Of a stretch of DNA of 64,000 nucleotides, positions 17,583 to 26,845 are shown piece by piece. The DNA lies in NCBI RefSeq assembly GCF_003435815.1, contig NZ_QTUV01000001.1, positions 62,001 to 126,000 on the forward strand, given 5' to 3'. Below the pieces are notes generated by a model. It did no database searches. It was not told where the DNA came from and saw only the letters and a list, made by a program, of their open reading frames with translations. The position numbers and the translations under genes were made by a program. Positions within the stretch are counted from its first letter, which is position 1. Each line of letters opens with the position of its first letter. The stretch is from Dorea sp. AM10-31. GTDB taxonomy: Bacteria > Bacillota > Clostridia > Lachnospirales > Lachnospiraceae.

Positions 17583-19304
17583 CTATAGTCTTCGTAAAGT
17601 ATCCAATGAATGATAGACATCCATCTTTCCATATCCCCACTGCCGGTTCGGTCGCTCCATCTCCGGAAGATTCTCCGCTCCCAGAATGATAATGTTGCGG
17701 ATCTGGCTGGAATTCACGCCTTTCGCTCCCGGCTGTTCCAGTATCCATTCGGTAAGCAGCGCCGCCGCACCTGCTGCCACTGCAGTTCCGGCACTAGAGC
17801 CACTTCTTGTAACCCACCGGTCTTCCCCTGATGCACCTGTAATACGCACCCCCGGAGCTGTAAAATCCGGCTTTATGAGATTACTTCTAGTATAACCTCT
17901 TCCCGAATTAATATCAACCGCATTATCCACACTGTTATAATACGCCACTGTCATTGCATTTTCTGTGCTTCCCGGCTCTGTCAGCGTGACATCCGGATTC
18001 GCTTCCAGAAAATACACTTCTCCTTCTAAAAACTCCTGCACCGGAAGCCACAAATGCACTTCACCTCCTGCATCTGTCGCGGATTCGATCTCTATTTTCC
18101 AGATTCCTGCAACCGGATTTTTAAATTGCATAAATAGAAGCTGAGAATCGTTATTTTCCAGCAACAGCCTGTATTCCACCATAACTTCTGTCCGTTCAAA
18201 GGTAAATACAAAATTATAGCGGTAGCCCTGCCGGAACGCCACCTGCCTCGTCCGCTCACCGGACGGGGAAATGAGCACAATCGTAACAACCATCGGAAGC
18301 TTCGTCCAGAGTTCTGCGACAAATCCATTGATCCCACTCCCAACCCGAATCTCTGCTGTGACTGGCTGTGACATTTTTTCTGAAATTGTATAAGAAAAAT
18401 GATGGCGCATGGCAGCTTCATTTCCACCACCAATCACAACACTCCTGTTTAATTGAAGTGCATACTGATCCAGAATCCGCGATAATAGTGTCGTTCCATT
18501 ATGACCGCCAAAATTCGTTCCAAGCGCAATGCACAGTACGAGCGGAAGACCTTCATTTTCAGCAAGGTCATTCAGATATTTAAGCCCCGCCATAATATCA
18601 TTTTCCTGATAACAGACGGCATCCTCCCGGATCAAGTAAAAATCCCGGAGATAATTCTTCGCTTCTTTTAATTTTACAATTCCTAAGATTGCTTCTGGCG
18701 CCGCCCCAAGAAACTGTGTATTTACATCGGCATTTCCGGCAGCAATGCTTGCAAGATAAGTTCCATGTCCATTCGTATCAGTGGTTGGAACAATCGACAG
18801 TGGATCTTCCGAACGCAATGCTTCATTTAATGTTTCTTCTCTATATTCACTTCCGTAATCAAATGCCTTCGGCGCATTGCCCGTCTGAATGGTCTGATCC
18901 CAGAGTCCGGCAATTCTGGTGCTTCCATCAATATTTTGAAACACCGGATTCCGATAGTCGATTCCAGTATCCAGAAATCCGATCATAACTCCCTCTCCCA
19001 TCAGCCGGAGTGTTGGATAATTCTGCACCTGCAGGATTCCTGCACTGTTTAATGCATCATTATTTGTTCCTGTACTGTCCAGAAGTGTATAACAGTTCGG
19101 AATGGAATTATACCAGTATTCTTCTATGTTAAGTGGGGACAGCAAGCTTTTATCTACCGAAACACTCTCATAGCCAAAATCCATCTGCTGCCTGCAGTAT
19201 GAATTCTCCGGTATATTATCTGCCATTTTCCCCCGGTCTCCCGGAAGTATAAAATCCCAGTAATCCTGGGATAGGATCTTCTCTCGGCATGTCATTTTAT
19301 TCAT
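17583..19304 (-). CDS. Subtilisin-like S8 family peptidase (Csp-like)
   Basis: Serine protease with a complete triad: Asp in GFLDTGIDYR (about residue 112), His in NGHGTYLASIAAG (about 180) and Ser in SGSSAGTAVAAGAAAL (about 504), plus the oxyanion Asn in VIGGGNEAAM. The insertion between His and Ser domains includes a beta-rich jelly-roll-like region (about 310-440), as in the CspA/B/C germination proteases of Clostridium. There is no signal peptide. I use the ATG at 19304 (573 residues), nine bases after GAGG; an ATG at 19319 has no Shine-Dalgarno sequence and lies in a hairpin arm. A germination or spore-coat role is plausible for a Csp-like enzyme but is inference; a general cytoplasmic or prodomain-less protease is the alternative. 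Confidence 0.85.
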   Translation of the reverse strand: MNKMTCREKILSQDYWDFILPGDRGKMADNIPENSYCRQQMDFGYESVSVDKSLLSPLNIEEYWYNSIPNCYTLLDSTGTNNDALNSAGILQVQNYPTLRLMGEGVMIGFLDTGIDYRNPVFQNIDGSTRIAGLWDQTIQTGNAPKAFDYGSEYREETLNEALRSEDPLSIVPTTDTNGHGTYLASIAAGNADVNTQFLGAAPEAILGIVKLKEAKNYLRDFYLIREDAVCYQENDIMAGLKYLNDLAENEGLPLVLCIALGTNFGGHNGTTLLSRILDQYALQLNRSVVIGGGNEAAMRHHFSYTISEKMSQPVTAEIRVGSGINGFVAELWTKLPMVVTIVLISPSGERTRQVAFRQGYRYNFVFTFERTEVMVEYRLLLENNDSQLLFMQFKNPVAGIWKIEIESATDAGGEVHLWLPVQEFLEGEVYFLEANPDVTLTEPGSTENAMTVAYYNSVDNAVDINSGRGYTRSNLIKPDFTAPGVRITGASGEDRWVTRSGSSAGTAVAAGAAALLTEWILEQPGAKGVNSSQIRNIIILGAENLPEMERPNRQWGYGKMDVYHSLDTLRRL

Positions 19305-19396
19305 AAAAAACTGCCTCATATACTTTTTTCTAAGTATATGAGACAGTTTTCTTTTTCTATGCCTGTCATTTTTATGACACCATATAGTCTGAAACG

Positions 19397-20431
19397 TTAT
19401 GCCTCTTTCTTATTCCATGATACACCCGGAATCTTATTCAACATACGCTCAATGATCTCTACCGAATCCTCAATTCCATAACTTGCACTGTTAAAGCAGA
19501 TATCGTAATTCTCTGCGTCTCCCCATTTTACACCACTGTAAAACTGGAAATATTTCCTGTGCTTTTTGTCCATCTTCTTAAGTTCATGAACAGCCTGTTT
19601 CAGACTTAAATTGTTGATCTCCATGTATCTCTTTACGCGCTGTTCAAATGGCGCCGTAATAAAAATACTGATATGTGGGATATGGTTATTTGCAAGAATT
19701 ACATCCGCACAGCGTCCCATAACAACAAAGTCTTCTTCTTTTGCCATCTTGCAGAGAAGATCGCTCTGGTTAAAGAAAATTGCATCGTCCTTATTCAGTC
19801 CATGATAGCGATTAAAATCATGTAATTTCTGTTTCAATCCTTTGGCTTCACCGAAATTTTTCTGATATTTGTCTTCAATCAGTCCGTCCTGATCCTTATC
19901 GCCACTGACTTTCGCATCATTTGTCACATCCAGACGTTTTAATACTTCCTGCAGGATCTCTACATCATAATAATTAATGTGTAGTGCATCTGCCAATGCG
20001 AAACCAATATCATTTCCGGCGCTTCCCTGTGTTCTTCCGATACAGATCACAAGATGATCGCCCTTCTTAAACTTTTTCTTCGTGCGCGCTGTATTCAGTT
20101 TTGCACGTTTTTTATTCAGGATATCTACTTTTCCAAAGCCGTCCGGAAGTTCTGCGACTGCTTTCAAGATCGCATCATACTCCGTCATAACTTCTGCTTT
20201 TACTTCTTCGTCTTTGATCGTCCTTGCCATGTTGCTGATCAGTGCCAGCTCACTTCGAAGCAGATGTCCCTGTGGACGCAGCGTCATTAATCTGGTCAGA
20301 TTCTCCACACAGGTCTGTCGGTCATCCGTAAAGGTTCGTCCAAGTGCAGATCCCACACTTTCATATACTTTTACGTCCAGATCATAGATACGTTCTGCAA
20401 TCTCATAGCATTTCTTCTGATTCTCTTCCAT
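19397..20431 (-). CDS. Cytidylate-kinase-like (AAA_26/Cytidylate_kin2) protein with N-terminal extension
   Basis: A 344-residue protein. The C-terminal 200 residues follow the Cytidylate_kin2 pattern: HLVICIGRTQGSAGNDIGFAL in place of a canonical P-loop, then HINYYDVEILQEVL, FVVMGRCADVILANN and YDICFNSASYGIED. The first 130 residues are a helical region rich in charged residues with no domain I recognise. It is therefore probably a nucleoside/nucleotide kinase relative with a regulatory front domain; activity on CMP is not established. The ATG at 20431 is preceded by GGAGG; the longer reading begins at a GTG inside that site. It is located directly after the NhaD-like antiporter. Confidence 0.75.
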   Translation of the reverse strand: MEENQKKCYEIAERIYDLDVKVYESVGSALGRTFTDDRQTCVENLTRLMTLRPQGHLLRSELALISNMARTIKDEEVKAEVMTEYDAILKAVAELPDGFGKVDILNKKRAKLNTARTKKKFKKGDHLVICIGRTQGSAGNDIGFALADALHINYYDVEILQEVLKRLDVTNDAKVSGDKDQDGLIEDKYQKNFGEAKGLKQKLHDFNRYHGLNKDDAIFFNQSDLLCKMAKEEDFVVMGRCADVILANNHIPHISIFITAPFEQRVKRYMEINNLSLKQAVHELKKMDKKHRKYFQFYSGVKWGDAENYDICFNSASYGIEDSVEIIERMLNKIPGVSWNKKEA

Positions 20432-20443
20432 AATCTGCACCTC

Positions 20444-21796
20444 CTATATAAAGAATACCAGCATGTCGATAATGAATACCGGAACTAAGAACAACAGTGA
20501 CCATATAATATATCCAAAGAACGATGGCATACGCACACCGTTTTCATCAGAAATGGACTTCACCATGAAGTTCGGTGCATTTCCAATGTAAGTATTTGCT
20601 CCCATAAATACTGCACCGCAGGAAATTGCAGTCAACATTTTCACAGAAATCGTACCTACGGATGTTACCATACCTTTTGTAAATCCAAGCGTACCCGCTG
20701 TTGTCAGGAATACCAGATAAGTCGGTGTATTATCCAGGAAGCTTGACAGTGCTCCGGTTGCCCAGAACATCTGGAACGGTTTGGTAATTCCAAGGTTCGG
20801 TCCGTAAGATTTCAGAAGCATCAGTGCAGGCTGCATAGTAATGAAGATTCCTACAAACAGAACTGCAACTTCCTGGATTGCTCCCCATGTAAAATGGTTC
20901 TTCGTACGGATCGACTCGTCTGTCGTCTTAAAGGACAGATAAGCTGCCAGTAAGATAATGACAATCTCTATGATTGCCGGATAAGTTAATGTTACTTCAC
21001 GGAAAATGTGAAGTCCGCGTACATTTCCGGATGCATCCTGGAACATCGGCATATTCGGAAGTGTTCCGCTTAAGATGACGGCTGCAACGATCATCACAAG
21101 GAAAATAACATTGTGCAGTCCGGAAATCCGAAAATCTGTTCCCGGTTTACTGATATCCGGTTTCAGACCTCTTGCAATATCTTTCCGGTATGCACGTCTG
21201 TCCATAAAATAAAATATACTCAATATAATTACCATATTAAATAACAGTATCGGTAATAAATGTAAGCTCCAGAAAAATGGTACGCCTCGCATAAAGCCCA
21301 TCAGAAGCGGTGGATCACCGATTGGTGTTAAGCACCCTCCCATATTCGATACCAGAAAGATAAAGAATACCATAAGCTGGCGTTTGTTTCTTCTCCATGC
21401 GTTCATTTTCAGTACCGGTCTTACAAGCAGCATACTGGCTCCTGTCGTACCGATACAGCTGGAAAGAAGTGTTCCGAATGCAAGTACCGCGACATTAAGT
21501 CTCGGTGATCCTGCGAAATCTCCCTCCAGTGTAATATTTCCTGCTACACAGAATAATCCAAACAGCAGAATAATAAATGTAAGGTAATCATTGAGTACAC
21601 ATTCTAATACGGTCTCTACAGAATCCCCTACTCCATACTTCACTGCATATGGAATCACAAATAACAGTGACCACATAGCTACAACCAATGGCTGGTTCTT
21701 CTCCCACCAGGTAGCTTTCACAAGCGGCATAACCGCAATGCACAGAAGCAGTCCTGCAAATGGGATGCAAAGCCATGCTGGGATGATTGTTTCCAT
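20444..21796 (-). CDS. NhaD/citrate-transporter-type sodium:proton antiporter family protein
   Basis: Integral membrane protein of 450 residues with about 11 to 12 hydrophobic segments. Diagnostic text includes SCIGTTGASMLLVRPVLKMN, VSNMGGCLTPIGDPPLLMGF and SSFLDNTPTYLVFL, the last two resembling the re-entrant or ion-coordinating motifs of the ion transporter (IT) superfamily (NhaD, ArsB, DASS). Exchange of sodium for protons is the usual annotation, and an organic-acid substrate is an alternative. It has a strong GGAGG before ATG and is followed 13 bases later by the kinase-like gene, with which it is probably co-transcribed. Confidence 0.82.
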   Translation of the reverse strand: METIIPAWLCIPFAGLLLCIAVMPLVKATWWEKNQPLVVAMWSLLFVIPYAVKYGVGDSVETVLECVLNDYLTFIILLFGLFCVAGNITLEGDFAGSPRLNVAVLAFGTLLSSCIGTTGASMLLVRPVLKMNAWRRNKRQLMVFFIFLVSNMGGCLTPIGDPPLLMGFMRGVPFFWSLHLLPILLFNMVIILSIFYFMDRRAYRKDIARGLKPDISKPGTDFRISGLHNVIFLVMIVAAVILSGTLPNMPMFQDASGNVRGLHIFREVTLTYPAIIEIVIILLAAYLSFKTTDESIRTKNHFTWGAIQEVAVLFVGIFITMQPALMLLKSYGPNLGITKPFQMFWATGALSSFLDNTPTYLVFLTTAGTLGFTKGMVTSVGTISVKMLTAISCGAVFMGANTYIGNAPNFMVKSISDENGVRMPSFFGYIIWSLLFLVPVFIIDMLVFFI

Positions 21797-21860
21797 TTTT
21801 CATTTCCTCCTTTGTCTCATCCTTTTGTTGTTTTTTTCGTCGAAAATACTTCGGCTTTCT

Positions 21861-23300
21861 TTATGATAACCGGGGTACATCCTGTCCTCTTAATGTAATG
21901 ACAGGTCCTCCGTTACCTTCAATATATGCTTTGGTGATGACAACGCGCCCGATACTGTCATCTTTTGGAATCTCATACATGATATCCAGCATAAATTCTT
22001 CGATGATCGCACGGAGTGCTCTGGCACCGGTATCCTTTTTCATTGCTTTTTCCGCAATTGCCTCCAGTGCACCTTCATCAAATTCCAGATCCACCTCATC
22101 GAGAGCAAGTAGCTTCTGATACTGTTTCAATATCGCATTCTTTGGCTCTTTTAAGATCTTGATATACATATCTTTATCTAATCCTTTTAAGGTAAATACG
22201 ATTGGCAGACGTCCTAAAAACTCCGGAATCATACCAAAGCTTCTTAAATCTTCTGTTGTTACTTTCGACAGAAGATCTTTATCCCCATTAAAACGGTCTT
22301 TCAGATCTGCTCCGAAACCGATGGAAGACTGTTTTGTCAGACGTTCTTTGATAATATTCTCCAAATCCGGGAAAGCTCCTCCACAGATAAAGAGAATGTT
22401 CTTTGTATTGATCGTAGTCAGTGGCACCATAGCATTCTTGCTGTTTGCACCAACCGGAACTTCCACGTCACTGCCCTCTAACAGTTTTAACATTCCCTGC
22501 TGCACAGACTCACCGCTGACATCTCTCTGGCTGGAATTTTTCTTCTTGGCGATCTTATCGATCTCATCAATGAAAATAATTCCCTGCTCTGCCTTTTCCA
22601 CATCATTATCCGCTGCTGCAAGCAGTTTTGAAACGACACTCTCAATATCATCACCTATGTATCCTGCTTCCGTCAGGGAAGTTGCATCTGTAATTGCAAG
22701 CGGCACATCCAGAATCCGTGCCAGTGTCTTTACAAGATATGTCTTACCGGAACCTGTAGGTCCGATCATCAACATGTTGGATTTCTCGATCTCGATATCA
22801 TCCATCGTATCGGTTGCCACACGTTTGTAATGATTGTAAACTGCTACAGACATTGCTTTTTTGGCGTACTCCTGTCCGACTACATACTCGTCCAGCTTGG
22901 CTTTGATCTTATGTGGTGCTGGAAGATTATTGATATCTACAAGCGGAGTACGCTCTTCGCCTTCTTTTTTCTTCTTCACTTTCTGCTGTTTCGGAATCAT
23001 ATTTTCCAGATCTGCCATGTTCATAACCTGAACACCCGGCATGTTCATAAGCTGACTGTAGTCGATCTGTCCGCTGTTCATTGCATCAAAACTCTTCTGC
23101 ATGCAGTCGTTGCACACACAGATATGATTCGGCAGTTCGATCATCTTTCCTGCTACACTTTCCGGACGTCTGCAGATAAAGCAGATTTTCTCATAATCAT
23201 CGTCGGAATCTTCCTTTGTAGATTCCACACCGGAAGTTTCCACTTTTTCTACTTCTTCTTTCTGTTCTTCAAATTCATTATTATTATTCTGATCTGGCAT
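21861..23300 (-). CDS. clpX: ATP-dependent Clp protease ATP-binding subunit ClpX
   Basis: AAA+ unfoldase feeding the ClpP protease. The N-terminal zinc-binding domain has cysteines C40 and C43 (ICFICRRPESVAG) and C63 and C66 (CVCNDCM). The AAA+ domain has Walker A GPTGSGKTYLVKTLA, Walker B IIFIDEIDKIAKK, sensor GDVSGESVQQ-type text and ERLTKQSSIGFGA. The 479-residue length includes a KKKKEGEERTP linker longer than in Bacillus. clpP is not adjacent here, unlike in many genomes. It follows ligA and precedes the antiporter; the gap to ligA is about 60 bases. Confidence 0.95.
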   Translation of the reverse strand: MPDQNNNNEFEEQKEEVEKVETSGVESTKEDSDDDYEKICFICRRPESVAGKMIELPNHICVCNDCMQKSFDAMNSGQIDYSQLMNMPGVQVMNMADLENMIPKQQKVKKKKEGEERTPLVDINNLPAPHKIKAKLDEYVVGQEYAKKAMSVAVYNHYKRVATDTMDDIEIEKSNMLMIGPTGSGKTYLVKTLARILDVPLAITDATSLTEAGYIGDDIESVVSKLLAAADNDVEKAEQGIIFIDEIDKIAKKKNSSQRDVSGESVQQGMLKLLEGSDVEVPVGANSKNAMVPLTTINTKNILFICGGAFPDLENIIKERLTKQSSIGFGADLKDRFNGDKDLLSKVTTEDLRSFGMIPEFLGRLPIVFTLKGLDKDMYIKILKEPKNAILKQYQKLLALDEVDLEFDEGALEAIAEKAMKKDTGARALRAIIEEFMLDIMYEIPKDDSIGRVVITKAYIEGNGGPVITLRGQDVPRLS

Positions 23301-23357
23301 TGTCTCTTCCTTTCTATATCTATATTTGTATCTGTTGTTTCAACCTATCGTGTATGG

Positions 23358-25334
23358 TTATTCCCCTGCCTGCCGACCGTCCAGCATTTCAAGAAACATC
23401 TCTTCTGAGATGATCGGAATTCCCAGTTCATTTGCCTTTTTATTCTTCGACGATGTAGATGTAATATCATTATTAATAAGATAATTCGTCTTGGAAGTCA
23501 CCGATCCGGTTACTTTTCCTCCGAGACTTTCGATTAATTCTTTCACTTCTTTACGATTTGCAAAATGTGTAACACTGCCTGTAATGACAAAATTAACGCC
23601 TCCAAAGATCTGCTCTTTTGCTTCTCCTTCTTCTGCGTGAATTTTCAGTTCTCCAAGCAGATTCTTAAGCTGTCCTACATGTGCCGGATTCTGGAAATAT
23701 GCCGTAAATGTTCCTGCGATCACAGCTCCGATACCTGAAATCTCACTTAACTGTTCCGCATCTGCATGCAGCATGGCATCCAAATCATTTTTAAATTCTT
23801 TGCAGATAACTTTCGCATTGGACAGTCCTACATTGGCAATTCCAAGACCATATAACACCTGCGGAAGTGTTGTCTCTCTCGCTTTTTCCACACTTGCCTT
23901 AAGATTATTAAAAGATTTCTCGCCGAAACCTTCCATTTCTTTGATTTCTTCTTCGTAACGATCCAGATGAAACAAATCCGCAAATTCCTTTACATATCCT
24001 CTGTCTATGAATTTCTCCAGCGTGGATTCTGATAATCCCTCAATATTCAACGCATCCCTGCTTACAAATAAAGAGAACGATTTAATATGCTTTGCCTGAC
24101 ACTCCGGATTCGTACAATAAAGTGCTTTTGCATTGCTCACCTGGCGGATCTCTGTCTTACCGCCACAGACCGGACAGACTTCCGGAATATCACGCACGCC
24201 ACTTCTCGTCAAATTCTCTGCGATCTGTGGAATGATCATATTCGCTTTGTAAACTTCAATCTCATCGCCAATCCCCAGTTCCAGCTCTTCCATAATACTG
24301 ATATTGTGCACACTGGCACGGCTGACTGTTGTGCCCTCCAGTTCTACCGGTTCAAAGATTGCCACCGGATTGATAAGTCCTGTTCTCGACGGACTCCACT
24401 CAATCTCCAGAAGCTTCGTGCGCACCTGCTCATCTGCCCATTTAAATGCATAGGAATCGCGTGGGAACTTCGCTGTTCTTCCCAGCGATCTTCCGTATGC
24501 AATATCGTCATAAACAAGTACCAGTCCATCCGATGGGAAATCATTGTCCACGATTTTCCGGGAAAATTCTGCCACAGCATCTTCTACTTGATCTCTTGTC
24601 ACCATGACGTGTTCCACAACTTCAAAGCCCTGTTCTCTCAGCCAATCCATCTGTTTCTCTCTGGAATTATGGAAATCCACACCATCTGCCTGTACTAATG
24701 TAAATGCATAAAACCGGACGTTTCTCTTCGCTGTAATCTCGTTATTCAACTGTCTTACAGAACCACTGCACAAATTACGTGGATTTTTGTAACGTGCATC
24801 GATATCTGCGATCTCTTCATTTATTTTTTCAAAATCCTTATATCCTATAATTGCTTCTCCACGGAGAAGCAGTTCGCCCTGATAGCTGATCTTAAGCGGA
24901 ATATTTTTGAATACGCGGGCATTGTTCGTGATAACTTCTCCGACTTCCCCATTGCCTCTTGTTACGGCTTTAAAAAGCGTACCGTCTCTGTATGTCAGAA
25001 CGATCGTCAGCCCGTCCATCTTCCAGGACATCATTGCTTTCTGGTCACCGACAAAACGTTTCAGATCTTCAACTTCTTTTGTCTTATCAAGCGAAAGCAT
25101 CGGACTTTCATGCCGCTCTTTTGGCAGTTCACTCAATACTTCATAACCGACATTCACGGTCGGGCTGTCGGATAAAGTAATCCCCAATTCCGCTTCCAGC
25201 TTTGTCAGCTCATCATACAACCTGTCGTATTCCAGATTGCTCATAATCTCCTGCGCATCCTGATAATAAGCTTTAGCTGCGCGGTTCAGAAGCGTTACCA
25301 GCTCCTGCATTCGTTCCTGTTTCTGTCTGCTCAT
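23358..25334 (-). CDS. ligA: NAD-dependent DNA ligase
   Basis: Joins Okazaki fragments and repair nicks using NAD+. The 658-residue protein has the Ia domain (LLNRAAKAYYQDAQEIMSNL), an adenylation motif WKMDGLTIVL with the nucleophilic Lys (Met in place of the usual Leu), GLINPVAIFEPVELEG, the Cys4 zinc finger CPVCGGKTEIRQV with CTNPECQAK, helix-hairpin-helix segments and a C-terminal BRCT domain beginning FGGVNFVITGSVTHF. The start region overlaps the upstream rluF coding end by about 60 bases, so the two genes are coupled. Confidence 0.95.
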   Translation of the reverse strand: MSRQKQERMQELVTLLNRAAKAYYQDAQEIMSNLEYDRLYDELTKLEAELGITLSDSPTVNVGYEVLSELPKERHESPMLSLDKTKEVEDLKRFVGDQKAMMSWKMDGLTIVLTYRDGTLFKAVTRGNGEVGEVITNNARVFKNIPLKISYQGELLLRGEAIIGYKDFEKINEEIADIDARYKNPRNLCSGSVRQLNNEITAKRNVRFYAFTLVQADGVDFHNSREKQMDWLREQGFEVVEHVMVTRDQVEDAVAEFSRKIVDNDFPSDGLVLVYDDIAYGRSLGRTAKFPRDSYAFKWADEQVRTKLLEIEWSPSRTGLINPVAIFEPVELEGTTVSRASVHNISIMEELELGIGDEIEVYKANMIIPQIAENLTRSGVRDIPEVCPVCGGKTEIRQVSNAKALYCTNPECQAKHIKSFSLFVSRDALNIEGLSESTLEKFIDRGYVKEFADLFHLDRYEEEIKEMEGFGEKSFNNLKASVEKARETTLPQVLYGLGIANVGLSNAKVICKEFKNDLDAMLHADAEQLSEISGIGAVIAGTFTAYFQNPAHVGQLKNLLGELKIHAEEGEAKEQIFGGVNFVITGSVTHFANRKEVKELIESLGGKVTGSVTSKTNYLINNDITSTSSKNKKANELGIPIISEEMFLEMLDGRQAGE

Positions 25335-26028
25335 ATAGTTCTTTTAACTCCTGATCTGTTAATTTTCGAGTAGCTCCTGTCTTTAGATCTTTCAGTTCTA
25401 TATTCATGATTCTGGTACGTACCAGCTTCTTCACTTCATATCCAAGTGCACTGCACATCCTGCGGATCTGTCTGTTCAGCCCCTGTGTGAGAACAATGGA
25501 AAATGTATATTTCCCAATCTTTGTTACTTTACAAGGTCTTGTTACTGCATCCAGCTTCTTCTCTTTGTCTGTAATGTGCACGCCTTCCGACATTTCCCGG
25601 ATAAAAGCATCTGTAAGCGGTCTGTCCACTGTTACTTTGTATTCTTTCTCATGTGCATATCTTGCACGCATCATACGGTTGATGAGATCTCCGTCATTCG
25701 TCATAATAAGAAGACCTTCCGAATCTTTGTCCAGTCTTCCTGCGTAAGTAATCCGTTGTGGATAATCCAGAAAACGGATAATATTATTCTTCGTCCGTCT
25801 GTCCTCTGTGCAGATAATTCCAACCGGTTTGTTCACTGCAAGTACGATTCTTTCATTGCCCGTATGAACCGTCTTCTTACCGACTTTTACAATCTGATTT
25901 TCGGACACATGCATGCCTGGTACTGCACGTTTTCCGTCTACAGTAACGCGTCCGCTTTCAATGAGCCGGTCTGCCTCTCTTCTTGAGCAGATTCCCGCTG
26001 CACTGAGGTATTTATTCAGTCTGATCAT
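25273..26028 (-). CDS. rluF: 23S rRNA pseudouridine synthase, RluF/RluB family
   Basis: Isomerises a uridine in 23S rRNA. Residues 1-60 form the S4 RNA-binding domain (MIRLNKYLSAAGICSRREAD, RVTVDGKRAVPG). The catalytic motif GRLDKDSEGLLIMTNDGDL contains the conserved Asp. QGLNRQIRRMCSALGY, diagnostic of the RsuA/RluB/E/F group, follows. It is slightly shorter (251 residues) than RluB. The C-terminal tail is Thr/Gly/Ala-rich and dispensable-looking, and it overlaps the ligA start. RluF-type identity is favoured, but the target uridine was not established. Confidence 0.88.
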   Translation of the reverse strand: MIRLNKYLSAAGICSRREADRLIESGRVTVDGKRAVPGMHVSENQIVKVGKKTVHTGNERIVLAVNKPVGIICTEDRRTKNNIIRFLDYPQRITYAGRLDKDSEGLLIMTNDGDLINRMMRARYAHEKEYKVTVDRPLTDAFIREMSEGVHITDKEKKLDAVTRPCKVTKIGKYTFSIVLTQGLNRQIRRMCSALGYEVKKLVRTRIMNIELKDLKTGATRKLTDQELKELYEQTETGTNAGAGNASEPRS

Positions 26029-26153
26029 ATTCCCATACCCCGTTCATTTTTTGCATACCACTTCTAATCTAAACACTTATTATACCACATTTGTATTCAA
26101 AAAAAAAGAGAGCATTTCTTATGCTTTTTGATGAATTATTTCCATTTTCTTGT

Positions 26154-26159
26154 TATAAT
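26154..26159 (+). promoter_or_regulatory. Extended -10 promoter element of the DUF5721 gene
   Basis: TATAAT with TG one base upstream (TGtTATAAT) lies 24 bases before the ATG of the plus-strand gene. No good -35 box is present at 17 bases, consistent with an extended -10 promoter. Confidence 0.5.
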
Positions 26160-26182
26160 AAAAGTTCAGAAAGGAGATTTCT

Positions 26183-26668
26183 ATGATTACTTTATCTCTC
26201 AAGGCGAAAGTCTCTATGTCACACCTGCTTCTCAAAGAAACATTCGACAAATTTTCCTTTATCGAAGCGGATATTACAACATTTAACAGATTTACAATAG
26301 ATGGATTTTTACAGAAAGACTTTTTTGATGAACAACCGGCTGAGACACATGCCCGTTGGAAAGATGTGCGCGAACACTGCTTCCGTATCATCCGCGGTCA
26401 GCGTACCCCTTTGAATTTCAAGATTGTCCTTTCTCTGGCTCCATCCCATTTTGATGCCTTTTTAAAGAAAGAGCAACTTACCGGATTCACTGCCGGGGAT
26501 ATCCAGGGGCTGTATCTGAATTTCCATTATGACGGTACAGATCTTCACTGCATTACAGGGACTTCACTTCGCACTTTCACTCTGGACAAGTCTCTGGAAC
26601 ACGCGTGGGATCAGTATGTCCGCTCTTTTTTGCTGGAAAGTGATCTCGATACGTCAGTCTCTGTGTAA
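26183..26668 (+). CDS. Conserved hypothetical protein (DUF5721-like)
   Basis: A 161-residue protein of unknown function, similar in my memory to the DUF5721 family widespread in Lachnospiraceae. It starts MITLSLKAKVSMSHLLLKE and has KFSFIEADITTFNRFTID, WKDVREHCFRIIRGQRTPLN and FKIVLSLAP as the most conserved-looking blocks. No signal peptide or membrane helix is seen. AGGAG lies eight bases before the ATG. It sits alone, facing htpG; the family role is not known to me. Confidence 0.75.
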   Translation: MITLSLKAKVSMSHLLLKETFDKFSFIEADITTFNRFTIDGFLQKDFFDEQPAETHARWKDVREHCFRIIRGQRTPLNFKIVLSLAPSHFDAFLKKEQLTGFTAGDIQGLYLNFHYDGTDLHCITGTSLRTFTLDKSLEHAWDQYVRSFLLESDLDTSVSV

Positions 26669-26735
26669 ACTTCACAATATGCGAATATAGGACAGAATTG
26701 TGCAGACTATTATAATAAAAAATTTTCACAGCATC

Positions 26736-26788
26736 AAAGTACCGGGAAAGCAGAACATCATCTTACATTCCTGCTTCCCCGGCACTTT
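26736..26788 (-). terminator. htpG terminator hairpin with minus-strand G-U pairs
   Basis: Arms AAAGTACCGGGAAAGCAG (26736-26753) and CTGCTTCCCCGGCACTTT (26771-26788) pair imperfectly. The mismatches become G-U pairs only in RNA made from the minus strand, which indicates the functional direction (htpG). A T-rich tract follows on that strand. It lies between the convergent DUF5721 and htpG genes. Confidence 0.65.
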
Positions 26789-26845
26789 AATCTTATTTTC
26801 TTTTATTTATCTTTATTGGCTTTTCTTCCAAAATCTGACCATTCA

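Noticed and set aside
22159..22830. 223-residue open frame on plus, opposite clpX
   Set aside because: Antisense to a well-conserved gene, Ser/Ile-rich composition typical of shadow frames, and no Shine-Dalgarno sequence.
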